A stretch of DNA of 64,000 nt from Bacteroidales bacterium (GTDB taxonomy: Bacteria; Bacteroidota; Bacteroidia; Bacteroidales; WCHB1-69): contig JALNYF010000002.1 in NCBI GenBank assembly GCA_023229985.1, positions 1 to 64,000 on the forward strand. Reading direction: 5' to 3'. Below the pieces are notes generated by a model, which was not told the origin of the DNA, searched no databases, and saw only the letters and a list, made by a program, of their open reading frames with translations. The position numbers and the translations under genes are program-made. Below are positions 16,585-26,684 of this stretch, piece by piece. How positions within the stretch are numbered: the stretch's first letter is position 1; the number at the start of each line of letters is the position of its first letter.

Positions 16585-17430
16585 TTATCGAGTAATGCTT
16601 TTCCTTTTGATATTTGTTCGCAGGTCGCAGGTTTTATCTACTTCTCCAAATTTGAAGGTAATAGTTACGCCGGCGAAGGAGTACAAGTCCTTGGTCGTGG
16701 AGTTCCCGCGCGCAGTCCCCGCTTCGTGTAAGACTTCCGATTTATCGGCTAAGCGGGCAATAGCAGCCCCTCTTTCATTGCTAAGTGTCTCATTATCATA
16801 GTAGGTGCCGCTAACATCATCTAAATAATCGGTGAAAGTATAACGCAATCCCCATTCAGCACCAATGGAAATGTAGCGGGCAAAATTAAATCGAATCCCA
16901 ATCCCGAAAGGAATCGCGAAATTGACCAATGAGTAAAAGTCTTTTTCACCTTCAAACCCTTGTCCTTCCGTTCCGACGTGTTGCAGTGCATAATAGGTGC
17001 CGTCTCGGTCTGCTGCTTGCGGATTGAAAGAGAAAACAGCGATACCCGCAAAAATATAGGGCGAAAAAAAGTTTTTCCCGCGTGCGTTGTATAGTCTGAA
17101 AAAATTAAGTTCAGCTTGGGCGGAAATTTCCGTAATTGGTGATTTGAAACTTAGATTTCTTTCGTAGTTTTTGTTCGTGATGGCATCACTTCCTTCCACT
17201 TGTGCAAAAAGAATATCTGCTTTGAGTGCCCAACGCGGTGAAAAATTATAACGATAAATGATTCCACCCGCTACTTGGGGCATTCCAAAAATCGTACGCG
17301 GATTTAAGTCGCCCAAGTAAAAAGAAGTCCCAACCATGGCTCCAATTTCAGATTTTTGTGAAAAACAAGAAAAACTACTCAAGATTATGAGGCAGAGAAT
17401 AAGATGTTTTTTCATTCGTTTAAGTTTCAT
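16585..17430 (-). CDS. PorG-like outer-membrane beta-barrel protein (DUF6089 type)
   Basis: 281 residues with a signal peptide and a predicted 8-strand-like barrel of alternating hydrophobic and aromatic residues. The N-terminus of the mature protein (EIGAMVGTSFYLGDLN) is typical of the PorG/DUF6089 family, an outer-membrane component of the T9SS. The position upstream of uppS-bamA matches that of PorG genes in Bacteroidetes. The start may instead be at 17415 (MKKHLIL), which gives a more standard signal peptide. PorG identity is inferred from family resemblance and context. Confidence 0.75.
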   Translation of the reverse strand: MKLKRMKKHLILCLIILSSFSCFSQKSEIGAMVGTSFYLGDLNPRTIFGMPQVAGGIIYRYNFSPRWALKADILFAQVEGSDAITNKNYERNLSFKSPITEISAQAELNFFRLYNARGKNFFSPYIFAGIAVFSFNPQAADRDGTYYALQHVGTEGQGFEGEKDFYSLVNFAIPFGIGIRFNFARYISIGAEWGLRYTFTDYLDDVSGTYYDNETLSNERGAAIARLADKSEVLHEAGTARGNSTTKDLYSFAGVTITFKFGEVDKTCDLRTNIKRKSITR

Positions 17431-17485
17431 AAAAACAGTTCTTTTAACGTTTAGTATTTCAAATTATTGTTTATGTTTGAACGTT

Positions 17486-18082
17486 TTATCTGTCAATTAA
17501 TTGGGAATAATCCGATAAATAAAAACGATTGGGGCGCAACGCGTCTTCCGCCGCATAATCTACGCCAATACGGGGAGTTGCAATGATATCTTCCGGTGAA
17601 ATGTCCAAATCACGATTTTCCAGCCAAACCATATCAGAATTTAAAGAGATACCGTTGTGCAATTTGCTTATTCCGAGGCACTTGCTAACCTTCCCCGGTC
17701 CTTGTGCCAAGTCGGGGGTGACTCTCAATTTTCCGGTACGTTTCAACATCAGTTCTTCGCCGTGAGTCGGGAAAATGGAACGAATGAGGATGGCGTCCGG
17801 AATGTCCCGCTGATTGGTGACGATATTAAGCAAAAAATGAACTCCGTAACACAAATATACGTAAATGACACCCCCCCTTGCGTACATCATTTCGTTTCGT
17901 TGGGTGCGCCTGCCGCCGAAAGCATGCGAGGCTTTGTCGGTAATGCCTTGATAGGCTTCCGTTTCGGTAATGATACCACCGGCAATTTGACCGTCTATCT
18001 GTGTAAAAATATACTTGCCTATCAAGTTTTGGGCTAAATAGAGTACATTGTCATTCAAGTAATAATCGGACGAAATCACCAT
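17486..18082 (-). CDS. DNA-3-methyladenine glycosylase (AAG/MPG family)
   Basis: 198 residues. The family core is clear: ETEAYQG near 41-47, with the catalytic Glu, then SHAFGGRRTQRNEMMY near 54-69 and the Tyr-rich GGVIYVYLCYGVHF near 71-84. It excises alkylated purines in base-excision repair. It follows a gapA terminator whose hairpin lies 13 bp upstream of its start. Confidence 0.92.
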   Translation of the reverse strand: MVISSDYYLNDNVLYLAQNLIGKYIFTQIDGQIAGGIITETEAYQGITDKASHAFGGRRTQRNEMMYARGGVIYVYLCYGVHFLLNIVTNQRDIPDAILIRSIFPTHGEELMLKRTGKLRVTPDLAQGPGKVSKCLGISKLHNGISLNSDMVWLENRDLDISPEDIIATPRIGVDYAAEDALRPNRFYLSDYSQLIDR

Positions 18083-18094
18083 GCAAAAAGAAAA

Positions 18095-18125
18095 ATAGTC
18101 GGAGAACTTGCGGCTGTCCGACTAT
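18095..18125 (-). terminator. Rho-independent terminator after gapA
   Basis: Nine-bp perfect stem ATAGTCGGA/TCCGACTAT, 13-nt loop, then a TTTTCTTTTT tract on the minus strand. It lies 16 bp past the gapA stop, so the genes downstream need another promoter or readthrough. Confidence 0.85.
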
Positions 18126-18140
18126 AAAAGTTGAAAATGA

Positions 18141-19154
<1,014 letters not shown>

Positions 19155-19196
19155 TTAATTTAGTTAGTAAATGATGAGTTGAGATGTGAACTCTAA

Positions 19197-20300
19197 TTAT
19201 TTGATTTCTATGTATTTATAATTATCAATTTGTATTAATCTGGTTTGGGTGTTTTCGTATCCGCCCTTTTCTGCTCTTTTGAATTTGAAACGACACGATA
19301 AGGGTAAGTCCTCATTGCCAAGTAGATTATAGTCATTGCAGATAAGATTAACGAAGAATTTGGTGACATCATAACCTTGAAAGGCGAAATTATCGATGGT
19401 GGGCAATGATTCATATTTTGAGGCATAATTGTACGTGAACACCGTTGTCAATTCTTCTGCTGCATCAACGAAATAGTTGGTAAAAAAGCACAGTTTAAAA
19501 GTATTGACATTTTCAATGTTCAGATTTTTGATTTTAAACCAGCTTTCAGGAACAATCCACATGAAATTTTTTTCGGAATAATTGAGCATTTTGGTCATGC
19601 TTTGTGAAACGCGAATGGGGTTGCTGTAGCAAGAAATGACCACATTTCGTAGGTGTTCGGAAAAGAATTTTGCAATATCGGCCGTATCAACAGCTTTGTG
19701 ATATGTAATATTATGGGAGAGAAAATAATTCTCATAGGCGGCGACTTCGCGTGGGAACTCGTTTTCATTGACCCAAAGTATATAATTGCTGTTTGGGTAA
19801 GTTTCATTGACCATTTGTGGACGCACTGATAAGTCCGGAATTAATTTATAAACGTATGGATTTCCTTCCACAATGTCGTGGCGCGAGGAAAAAGGATTGA
19901 CGACGGGTATCTTATGATTTTTTGCGAAGGCGGCTACTTTCGGGAACATTTTTCCATAGACCGGCGCGATAATCAGGTCGATTTTTTTGTTGGCCACTTC
20001 TGCCAAGATGCTTTCTAACTTGTTTGAATCATTGGTGATGTCACGGGTGATGACGTTGAGCATTCTGCCATTTTGGGCTATTTCGTTCAAGGCAATTTGT
20101 GCCCCTTCCCAAAAACCTATCAATGAGTTATTGAAGTGGTTCTCAATGTCGGCGGCTTCATTTAGGCTTTCGATGTTCGTTTGTGCTAACCCATGGGCAT
20201 TGATGGGAAGCAAAAACAGAATGGTTTTACTGGATTCGGTTTGAGCGTAATTGAATCCAAAGGTCAAAAATAGTATGGAAATAAGGATAATTTTTTTCAT
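19197..20300 (-). CDS. Exported protein with type 1 periplasmic-binding fold
   Basis: 367 residues with a signal peptide (MKKIILISILFLTFGFNYAQ). The body resembles type 1 periplasmic binding proteins: ILFLLPIN near 28-35, FWEGAQIALNEI near 63-74, DLIIAPVYG near 108-116 and IPVVNPFS near 131-138. Bacteroidetes often carry such a domain joined to an N-terminal LysM peptidoglycan-binding domain; here no LysM part is present. No transporter genes are near, so a classic solute-binding role is doubtful. It overlaps the acyltransferase gene by 4 bp, suggesting translational coupling and an envelope function. Confidence 0.7.
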   Translation of the reverse strand: MKKIILISILFLTFGFNYAQTESSKTILFLLPINAHGLAQTNIESLNEAADIENHFNNSLIGFWEGAQIALNEIAQNGRMLNVITRDITNDSNKLESILAEVANKKIDLIIAPVYGKMFPKVAAFAKNHKIPVVNPFSSRHDIVEGNPYVYKLIPDLSVRPQMVNETYPNSNYILWVNENEFPREVAAYENYFLSHNITYHKAVDTADIAKFFSEHLRNVVISCYSNPIRVSQSMTKMLNYSEKNFMWIVPESWFKIKNLNIENVNTFKLCFFTNYFVDAAEELTTVFTYNYASKYESLPTIDNFAFQGYDVTKFFVNLICNDYNLLGNEDLPLSCRFKFKRAEKGGYENTQTRLIQIDNYKYIEIK

Positions 20301-21193
20301 CTTGTATGCATGTTTGCTTGTTCAATGGTTACGGGAAGTTTCCAACGGCGATGACTCCATAACCAAAATTCAGGGTTCTCAGTGATGGTCTGTTCTGATA
20401 GTTGTATGTATTTCTCAATGATTTCTCCCTCTTTCATATTTTGTGGAGAATCTGTAATTATTTTATTTTCAATGTGATAATAACCCATTCGGTCTTTGAT
20501 GACAGCATAATAGATAACCGGAATATTGTACTTTTTTGCAAAATATTCGGCACCATATATCATCGCTGAGGGTTGATTCAAAAACATCGTTTTATAACTT
20601 TTATCTATGTTATTGGGCGATTGGTCACTCAACATCATATAAGCAACTTTTTGCCCATTTTGTTCATATTGTTGAAAAGTTTCTCTCACATGGTCGGCAA
20701 AAACGACCTCTGTTCCATAACGAGTGCGGGCTCGGTTGATCAATTTTTCAAAAATTTTGTTGGAATTGGCTTTCCCAACTCCAACGCCATGGTGCTTGTA
20801 TTGCATGGATAAACTCAAAATCATCCATTCCCAATTGTTGTAGTGATTGGATATCAAGATGACACTTTTCCCCTTTTCAAAGAATTGATTGACTACTTCG
20901 GGATTGATACATGAATACCTTTTTCTGAGCGATTTCTTGCTCATTGTAAGCATTTTGAGCATCTCTGCAGCAATTTGCGCAAGGTGATGGTAATATCTTC
21001 GTGTCAGCCTCTCAATCTCTTTGCCACTTTTGTCGGGAAAAGCATTTTTGAAATTCCGAATGATTATTTTTTTTCGATATTTAATTATATATTGTATGAT
21101 TAAATAGAAGATGTACGCAATTCCATACAAAAAAGGGAGCGGCAAAATGGAAAGCGGATATAAAACGAGATAAAAAAGCAAGCGGGTTCCCAT
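20297..21193 (-). CDS. Lipid A biosynthesis acyltransferase (LpxL/HtrB family)
   Basis: About 298 residues from the ATG at 21193, 2 bp after the stop of the phosphatase gene; an earlier ATG at 21310 would overlap that gene by 115 bp. From 21193 the protein begins with a membrane segment (GTRLLFYLVLYPLSILPLP). The LPLAT motifs are visible: SNHYNNWEW (H-x4-E catalytic pattern), DQSPNN and the C-terminal WLWSHRRWK. It would add a secondary acyl chain to Kdo-lipid A at the inner membrane. Confidence 0.9.
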   Translation of the reverse strand: MGTRLLFYLVLYPLSILPLPFLYGIAYIFYLIIQYIIKYRKKIIIRNFKNAFPDKSGKEIERLTRRYYHHLAQIAAEMLKMLTMSKKSLRKRYSCINPEVVNQFFEKGKSVILISNHYNNWEWMILSLSMQYKHHGVGVGKANSNKIFEKLINRARTRYGTEVVFADHVRETFQQYEQNGQKVAYMMLSDQSPNNIDKSYKTMFLNQPSAMIYGAEYFAKKYNIPVIYYAVIKDRMGYYHIENKIITDSPQNMKEGEIIEKYIQLSEQTITENPEFWLWSHRRWKLPVTIEQANMHTR

Positions 21194-21195
21194 AT

Positions 21196-21735
21196 TTATA
21201 ACATTTTGGTATATTGGTAAATAGAGGAAACGATGTAATCGCTTTGAGCTTTTATTTCGGGACAAAAACTGCCGTCTGGATTGCTCAAGAAAACGGTTCC
21301 CATTCCGCAATTCTTTCCGAACAGCATGTCTGTATAACTATCGCCGATCATCACAGAATTTTCAAAATCGATTTCGGGAAAATCGGCTTTGGCTTGACGT
21401 GCCATTCCGATTTCGGGCTTGCGGCACGCACAGCCACTCCCGTTCAAATGGGGACAATAGTATATTTTGTCGATGATAATCTCTTTTTTTAAAAGAAATT
21501 GCAACAAAAAGGAATGCACATTTTCCACTTCCTCCACGCTGCAAATGCCCTTGGCGATCCCTTGTTGGTTAGTAACGACAATCATTCTTCGGAAGAAGGG
21601 GCGAAGTAAGGGCGCGGACAGGAGAAAATCTTCCCGTATTTCCAATTCGGACACATTCTTGACGTAATCACCTATGAGTTGAACGTTGATGACACCGTCA
21701 CGGTCCAAAAATAAGGTATCTTTCTGTGTCTGCAT
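21196..21735 (-). CDS. HAD-IIIA phosphatase (GmhB/HisB-N type)
   Basis: 179 residues. HAD motif I is FLDRDGVIN (nucleophile and acid Asp), motif II VVTNQQGI, and motif IV MIGDSYTDM. A Cys/His cluster CPHLNGSGCAC near 93-103 matches the zinc loop of D,D-heptose-1,7-bisphosphate phosphatase (GmhB). The context, next to LpxL and a nucleotidyltransferase, favours a role in heptose/LPS core synthesis over histidinol phosphate. The substrate is inferred. Confidence 0.85.
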   Translation of the reverse strand: MQTQKDTLFLDRDGVINVQLIGDYVKNVSELEIREDFLLSAPLLRPFFRRMIVVTNQQGIAKGICSVEEVENVHSFLLQFLLKKEIIIDKIYYCPHLNGSGCACRKPEIGMARQAKADFPEIDFENSVMIGDSYTDMLFGKNCGMGTVFLSNPDGSFCPEIKAQSDYIVSSIYQYTKML

Positions 21736-21785
21736 CCTTTTCTTTTCTTTTCTTTTGCCATTTTACACTGACCCCAATAATAGGG

Positions 21786-22658
21786 TCATAAATTGGCTAA
21801 TTTATTTATAACATATTCTTTATCAGCTTGATATGTAACTCCAAACCATTGTGCATCGCTTCGCAATATTTTTATTTTTACGGTTTGATTCATTAAAAAG
21901 AAGTTGATAACCGTTGGAATTTGGAACTCGGATTTAGGATTATCGTTGTTGTTTTTCAGAAAATCGATGAAAAGCGCTTCCAATTTGTCAAAAAACAGCG
22001 GAGTAAATCCCCAGAAATTCATGGACACCGGTGTGTTTTCATCGAGTAAAGTGGTGGAATTGTCGGGATTGACATTGCTAATACAGTCGTTATCTCGTTG
22101 AATATGAGTCATTTCAGTAATAGAGACCAATTCTTGTTCTGCATTGGCGGTGCAAACGCCGCGTGATACGGAACCGTTTTCGGAAAGGGTGTTGGCTAAT
22201 TTGTAACCAATCATTGAAAAATAGGGTGGGTTGCTAATTTCTTCATTTTGAAGAAATTGAGCCATCACTGCAAAGGCATCTTTTCCGTAGAAATCGTCCG
22301 CATTGATCACGGCAAAAGGTTCTTTGATGGCGTGTTGAGCCACCAAGATGGCGTGAGCCGTTCCGTATGGTTTTACTCTTTCCGGGTGAGGGCAAAAGCC
22401 GGCGGGCAGAATATCCAATTCCTGAAAAACGTATTCAACTGCAATTTTGTGTATATATTTTGACAAAATATGCTCTTTAAAGTCGTTTTCCATATCGCGG
22501 CGGATGACGAAAACCACTTTGGTAAAGCCGGCTTTGATGGCATAATCAACGGAATAGTCCATAATGGTTTCGCCCTTGGGACCCAATTGGTCTAATTGTT
22601 TCAGTCCGCCATAACGACTTCCCATGCCGGCTGCCAGTACTAAAAGTGTGAGTTTCAT
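21786..22658 (-). CDS. Sugar-phosphate nucleotidyltransferase family protein
   Basis: 290 residues. The nucleotidyltransferase signature is at the N-terminus: LAAGMGSRYGGLKQLD (G-x-G-S-R), followed by GPKGETIMDYS. A metal-binding Asp pair lies at INADDFYG near 119-126. The family is widespread in Bacteroidetes, where the nucleotide and sugar are usually not known. It lies 2 bp after nhaD and 50 bp before the GmhB-like gene, so an LPS sugar is likely. Confidence 0.85.
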   Translation of the reverse strand: MKLTLLVLAAGMGSRYGGLKQLDQLGPKGETIMDYSVDYAIKAGFTKVVFVIRRDMENDFKEHILSKYIHKIAVEYVFQELDILPAGFCPHPERVKPYGTAHAILVAQHAIKEPFAVINADDFYGKDAFAVMAQFLQNEEISNPPYFSMIGYKLANTLSENGSVSRGVCTANAEQELVSITEMTHIQRDNDCISNVNPDNSTTLLDENTPVSMNFWGFTPLFFDKLEALFIDFLKNNNDNPKSEFQIPTVINFFLMNQTVKIKILRSDAQWFGVTYQADKEYVINKLANL

Positions 22659-22660
22659 AT

Positions 22661-24409
22661 TTAATTCGCCTTTTTTAATTCAACTGGACTTCCATTTTGA
22701 TTATAGATAATCAGCTGCCCCGACTGTGTGACAAACAGCAGTTGATTCCCAAATAAAACATTGGCAACCGTATCTTTTTCCGGAATTTCAATTTCTACTT
22801 GTCCTTGCATTAAACTGTTGTTAGTACTATAATATTTTAACGTATCGTTTTGATAATTGGATTCGTAAACGGTAGTTTTCATACCAATCATCTGGTTGTT
22901 TTTTTGGTCAAACTTCAAAAAATTGATAACGATACTGTCGCGGACATCATTTTGTGAGTCGCTTTGTGAGTAATAGAAAGTATTGTCTATTAAATAGTTG
23001 GATACGGCATCTCTGTTCATTTCAACTTCAATCTTATTTTCTGTGGTTTCGGAGAAGTGGGTTCTGATTGCTTTTTCGCCGATGAAAACGCCGGCACCTG
23101 CGAAGTAACCCAGGAGGGCAATCCAAGAGATATGTTTCAAGTACCAAATAAAATCAATTTTTTCCATTCCCATGACGGCAACGCCGGCAGCAGAACCGAT
23201 GATGAGAATACTGCCACCTGTACCGGCGCAGTAGGCTAACATTTCCCAGAAATAGTGGTCAGTGGGGAAATCGTACATTCCTATGGCACCTGCTACTAAC
23301 GGAACATTATCCACGATAGAGGACAAAAGACCAATTAATAAGTTGATAACGTAGTATTTACTTGGTTCTTGTAGTGCAATTCCATCCAAGCTGTTGGCTA
23401 ACAACGATAAGTGTCCGATTGCTTGTAAGGCATTGATAGCTAGTAAAATACCGAGGAAGAACATGATGCTGGGAACGTCCACACGGGTAATAATGGTGGT
23501 GATGGAGTATCTGGATCTTTCTGTTTCGGTTGCATCGCGATGTACTATTTCGGAGAGAAGCCACATAATACCTAAGCCACCCAACATACCGATATAGGGA
23601 GGAAGGTGGGTTATCGTTTTAAAAACCGGGACAAACAGGAGCACGCCGACGCCGACACATAAGAATAATACACGTTGCCAATTTTGGGTTTGAAAAGATG
23701 CATCTAAATTGTCTTCATCCATTTGCGGTTGTGCAACTTCGCCTTTTAGGATAAAGGAAAGAACTCCCAATGGCACTATTAAGGAAGCTAAACTTGCCAA
23801 GAAAGTCATTTCAATGATGTTCAAGGTCGAAACTTTGCCTGCTATCCACAACATAATGGTGGTAACGTCACCGATGGGGGACCATGCTCCGCCGGAATTG
23901 GCAGCAAGAATAATCATACTAGCAAAGAACCAGCGGTCTTTCTTTTCCCCTACTATTTTTCGTAATAAAGCCACCATAACGATGGATGTGGTCAAATTGT
24001 CTAAAGCGGCGGACATAAAAAAGGTGAGGATGGAGAGTATCCATAGTAATTTTACTTTCTTTTTTGTGGTGATTTTATCGGTGATAATTTTAAAACCACC
24101 TTGAGCATCAATCAGTTCCACGATAGTCATGGCACCTAACAAAAAGAAGAGGATTTCGGAAATTTCGCCCAATGCATGGATTAATTTGGAATGAATCAGC
24201 CAATCGGAGAAATTACTACCCGGGTTATTCATTACATATTCACGCAAAGAATCGGTATTCACTAAGATCCCTTCGCCGCCTACAACTGCACAAACCCATA
24301 GCAAGACTCCTAATAATAAGGCAGTTGCAGTTTTATTAATTTTCAATGGATGTTCAAGTGCTATGACGGCATAGCCAATGATGAACGCAACAATCATGAA
24401 TAGAAACAT
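22661..24409 (-). CDS. nhaD: NhaD-type Na+/H+ antiporter with C-terminal extension
   Basis: 582 residues. Residues 1-455 form about a dozen membrane segments typical of NhaD in the ion-transporter superfamily, with conserved SAALDNLTTS (about 131-140), LAANSGGAWSPIGDVTT and SSIVDNVPLVAG motifs. It would expel sodium using the proton gradient. The last ~125 residues (about 458-582) are hydrophilic and beta-rich, ending near IIYNQNGSPVELKK. They are not part of the transport core and are not recognised. The start codon is 3 bp from the ispH stop. Confidence 0.88.
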   Translation of the reverse strand: MFLFMIVAFIIGYAVIALEHPLKINKTATALLLGVLLWVCAVVGGEGILVNTDSLREYVMNNPGSNFSDWLIHSKLIHALGEISEILFFLLGAMTIVELIDAQGGFKIITDKITTKKKVKLLWILSILTFFMSAALDNLTTSIVMVALLRKIVGEKKDRWFFASMIILAANSGGAWSPIGDVTTIMLWIAGKVSTLNIIEMTFLASLASLIVPLGVLSFILKGEVAQPQMDEDNLDASFQTQNWQRVLFLCVGVGVLLFVPVFKTITHLPPYIGMLGGLGIMWLLSEIVHRDATETERSRYSITTIITRVDVPSIMFFLGILLAINALQAIGHLSLLANSLDGIALQEPSKYYVINLLIGLLSSIVDNVPLVAGAIGMYDFPTDHYFWEMLAYCAGTGGSILIIGSAAGVAVMGMEKIDFIWYLKHISWIALLGYFAGAGVFIGEKAIRTHFSETTENKIEVEMNRDAVSNYLIDNTFYYSQSDSQNDVRDSIVINFLKFDQKNNQMIGMKTTVYESNYQNDTLKYYSTNNSLMQGQVEIEIPEKDTVANVLFGNQLLFVTQSGQLIIYNQNGSPVELKKAN

Positions 24410-24412
24410 AAC

Positions 24413-25306
24413 TTATAAATTTTGATTTTTAATTAGTATTTCGTTCTTAACCGATTCCATCAACCACATCGGCGTTGAGGTTGCTCCGCAAATGCCGATA
24501 GTGTCGGTATGGGAAATGACAATCCCTTGTAGTTGTTCAATTTTTGAAATCAAAAATGTATTTGGATTTACTTTCTTACAAATGTTATATAAATAAAGCC
24601 CATTTGAACTCTTTTCGCCGGACACAAAAAAAATGATGTTGTAATGTGCTGCAAATTCCTGTATCTGTTTGGCACGGTTGATCACACTTTTGCAAATGGT
24701 ATTGACAGATTTAAAATTCTGGGGGAACTCTTTTTTATCGTACCTTTCTTGAATCGCAGAAATCAGGGCTTCGTACTCTTCAATATTTTGGGTAGTTTGT
24801 GAATAGAGTATGGCAGGTTTGTCAAAGTCTATTTTGTCAATATCTTTAAGAGATGAAATAACGATTCCTTTTTGCCCGATTTGTCCGATTAAACCAACGA
24901 CTTCGGCGTGCCCTTTTTTCCCAAAAATGAGAATCTGAGTATTGATATCTGCGAGGGTTTCAAAAGAAAGTTTGATGTTTTGTTGGAGTTGGAGTACGAC
25001 TTGGCAGGTCGTATCAATCAGTTCAATCCGATTTTTTTCTGCCAAACGATAAGTCTCAGGTGGCTCGCCGTGCGCACGAATCAGCACACGCACATTGTGC
25101 AAACGGCTCATTTCTTCGTGTGTAATAATACGTAAGCCCATCTGTGTCAGTCGTTGCAACTCCTCGTTATTGTGCACAATATCACCCAGACAATACAAAG
25201 TCTGTTCTTTTTCAAGCCATTGTTCCGCAGTTTTGATGGCATTAATTACCCCAATGCAGAAGCCGGAATGTTTGTCAATCTCTACTTGTATCGGGTTTAG
25301 TGGCAT
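24413..25306 (-). CDS. ispH: 4-hydroxy-3-methylbut-2-enyl diphosphate reductase
   Basis: 297 residues. Iron-sulfur enzyme of the MEP isoprenoid pathway that releases IPP and DMAPP. The three cluster cysteines are in GFCIGVINA (about 15-23), DTTCQVV (about 93-99, where many homologues have CPxV) and TICKSV (about 204-209). IRAHGEPP, YSQTTQN and CGATSTP are also present. It heads the long envelope operon, fitting a supply role for UppS encoded further downstream. Confidence 0.95.
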   Translation of the reverse strand: MPLNPIQVEIDKHSGFCIGVINAIKTAEQWLEKEQTLYCLGDIVHNNEELQRLTQMGLRIITHEEMSRLHNVRVLIRAHGEPPETYRLAEKNRIELIDTTCQVVLQLQQNIKLSFETLADINTQILIFGKKGHAEVVGLIGQIGQKGIVISSLKDIDKIDFDKPAILYSQTTQNIEEYEALISAIQERYDKKEFPQNFKSVNTICKSVINRAKQIQEFAAHYNIIFFVSGEKSSNGLYLYNICKKVNPNTFLISKIEQLQGIVISHTDTIGICGATSTPMWLMESVKNEILIKNQNL

Positions 25307-25330
25307 ATGTCATCATCGTTTTTGAGGTGG

Positions 25331-25338
25331 CAAAAATA
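25331..25338 (-). promoter_or_regulatory. -7 element TATTTTTG for ispH
   Basis: Minus-strand TATTTTTG about 25 bp before the ispH ATG, implying a very short leader. It lies in the divergent gap shared with the PSP1 gene. Confidence 0.55.
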
Positions 25339-25442
25339 CAAAAAAATCGTTGTTATTTTCTATTTTCAAGCATATTATCATTAAAAATCACATGAATATT
25401 TTTTTATCTTTAAATGACAAGTCAGTGCATAAAAAAAATGTG

Positions 25443-25450
25443 TATTTTTG
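25443..25450 (+). promoter_or_regulatory. -7 element TATTTTTG for the PSP1 gene
   Basis: TATTTTTG followed by CACCTTGTT, with a leader of about 40 nt before the ATG at 25494. No strong -33 box is seen. Confidence 0.55.
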
Positions 25451-25493
25451 CACCTTGTTATAATGAATTGAAAAAAATAGATAAATCAGATAC

Positions 25494-26681
25494 ATGAAAT
25501 ACGACGAAATTGATGCCGATCACTCCCAAATCGAAAATTTAGATGAGTATTTGAACTTAGACATACGAGTTCCGGTGAGTAAAGAAACCAGCAAGTTGGT
25601 GGAGAACCCGTTTCTTTCGCGCGGAGTGGGCGATATCCCTAATCCGAATGAGGTAAATTGCTCTTCATATAGTGAAACTTGTTGCAAATTACGTAGTTAT
25701 GACTGGATGTCCAAAATGGATATTTCGATTGACTATTTGGAGTGCCCCTACGCTGAAGTGCGTTTCAAAAACAGCCATAAAGAATTTTTTCTGTTACCAC
25801 ACGAGGGTAGTTTTAAAGTGGGGGACATTGTCGCCGTGGAATCTACCCCCGGTCACGACATCGGCATTATCTCGATGCTCGGGAAAAGTGTTTATAGACA
25901 GCTGAAGCATAAACGCATGAATGAAACCGAGATATCCAAGAAATTATACCGCACGGCGCGTTATTCTGATATTGAAAAATGGATTTCTACCGTCAATTCG
26001 GAACATACGACGATGCTTTCTTCTCGTTATATTGCGTGGGATTTAGGTTTGAAAATGAAGGTCAATGATGTTGAATATCAAGGCGATGGAACGAAAGCCA
26101 TCTTCTATTATTCGGCGGAAGACAGAGTCGATTTCAGGGAATTGATTAAAATATTGGCAGAGCAATTCCGTATCCGTATTGAGATGCGTCAGATTGGCGT
26201 GCGGCAAGAAGCCGGACGTTTGGGAGGCATTGGCACTTGCGGGCGTGAATTGTGTTGCTCGTCATGGCTTACCAATTTTCAATCTGTTTCTACTTCTTCT
26301 GCCCGTACACAGCAACTCTCCCTGAACCCGCAAAAATTGGCCGGACAGTGCGGCAAACTTAAATGCTGCCTCAACTTTGAACAAGCTACTTATGTGGATG
26401 AACTCAAAAATTTTCCTGCTCCCAATGTTCCCCTTAAAGTTAAAAAAGGGAAAGGCGTTTACAACAAAATTGATATTTTTAAGAAAATAGTGTGGTACAA
26501 TTATGCCAACGACAATTCGACTATGTTCGCCATTCCGTTGGATAAAGTGAACCAGATTATAGAAATGAACAAAAATAATAAGTACCCGGAATCATTGGAA
26601 GAGTTCGCTATCGTTAATCAAAAGAAAATGGAAGAAGTTGGTTACAGCTTAGATGAACTGAAAAATATTGAAGATAAATAA
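25494..26681 (+). CDS. PSP1-domain, cysteine-rich RicT/YaaT-like protein
   Basis: 395 residues. The central region is the PSP1 domain (about 130-230: VEYQGDGTKAIFYYSAEDRVDFRELI-like core). Cysteine clusters occur in the N-terminal part (CSSYSETCCK) and in GTCGRELCCSSW (about 249-260) and QCGKLKCCLN (about 283-292). In Bacillus the homologue RicT (YaaT) with RicA and RicF binds Fe-S clusters and affects RNA processing; no RicA or RicF gene is adjacent here. In Bacteroidetes the gene is regularly next to gldH, as seen 3 bp downstream. Its cellular role in this group is not established. Confidence 0.85.
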   Translation: MKYDEIDADHSQIENLDEYLNLDIRVPVSKETSKLVENPFLSRGVGDIPNPNEVNCSSYSETCCKLRSYDWMSKMDISIDYLECPYAEVRFKNSHKEFFLLPHEGSFKVGDIVAVESTPGHDIGIISMLGKSVYRQLKHKRMNETEISKKLYRTARYSDIEKWISTVNSEHTTMLSSRYIAWDLGLKMKVNDVEYQGDGTKAIFYYSAEDRVDFRELIKILAEQFRIRIEMRQIGVRQEAGRLGGIGTCGRELCCSSWLTNFQSVSTSSARTQQLSLNPQKLAGQCGKLKCCLNFEQATYVDELKNFPAPNVPLKVKKGKGVYNKIDIFKKIVWYNYANDNSTMFAIPLDKVNQIIEMNKNNKYPESLEEFAIVNQKKMEEVGYSLDELKNIEDK

Positions 26682-26684
26682 GTT

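Noticed and set aside
21769..21788. Hairpin TGACCC/GGGTCA before the phosphatase gene as a terminator
   Set aside because: Six-bp stem overlapping a stop codon, with no T-run after it on the minus strand.
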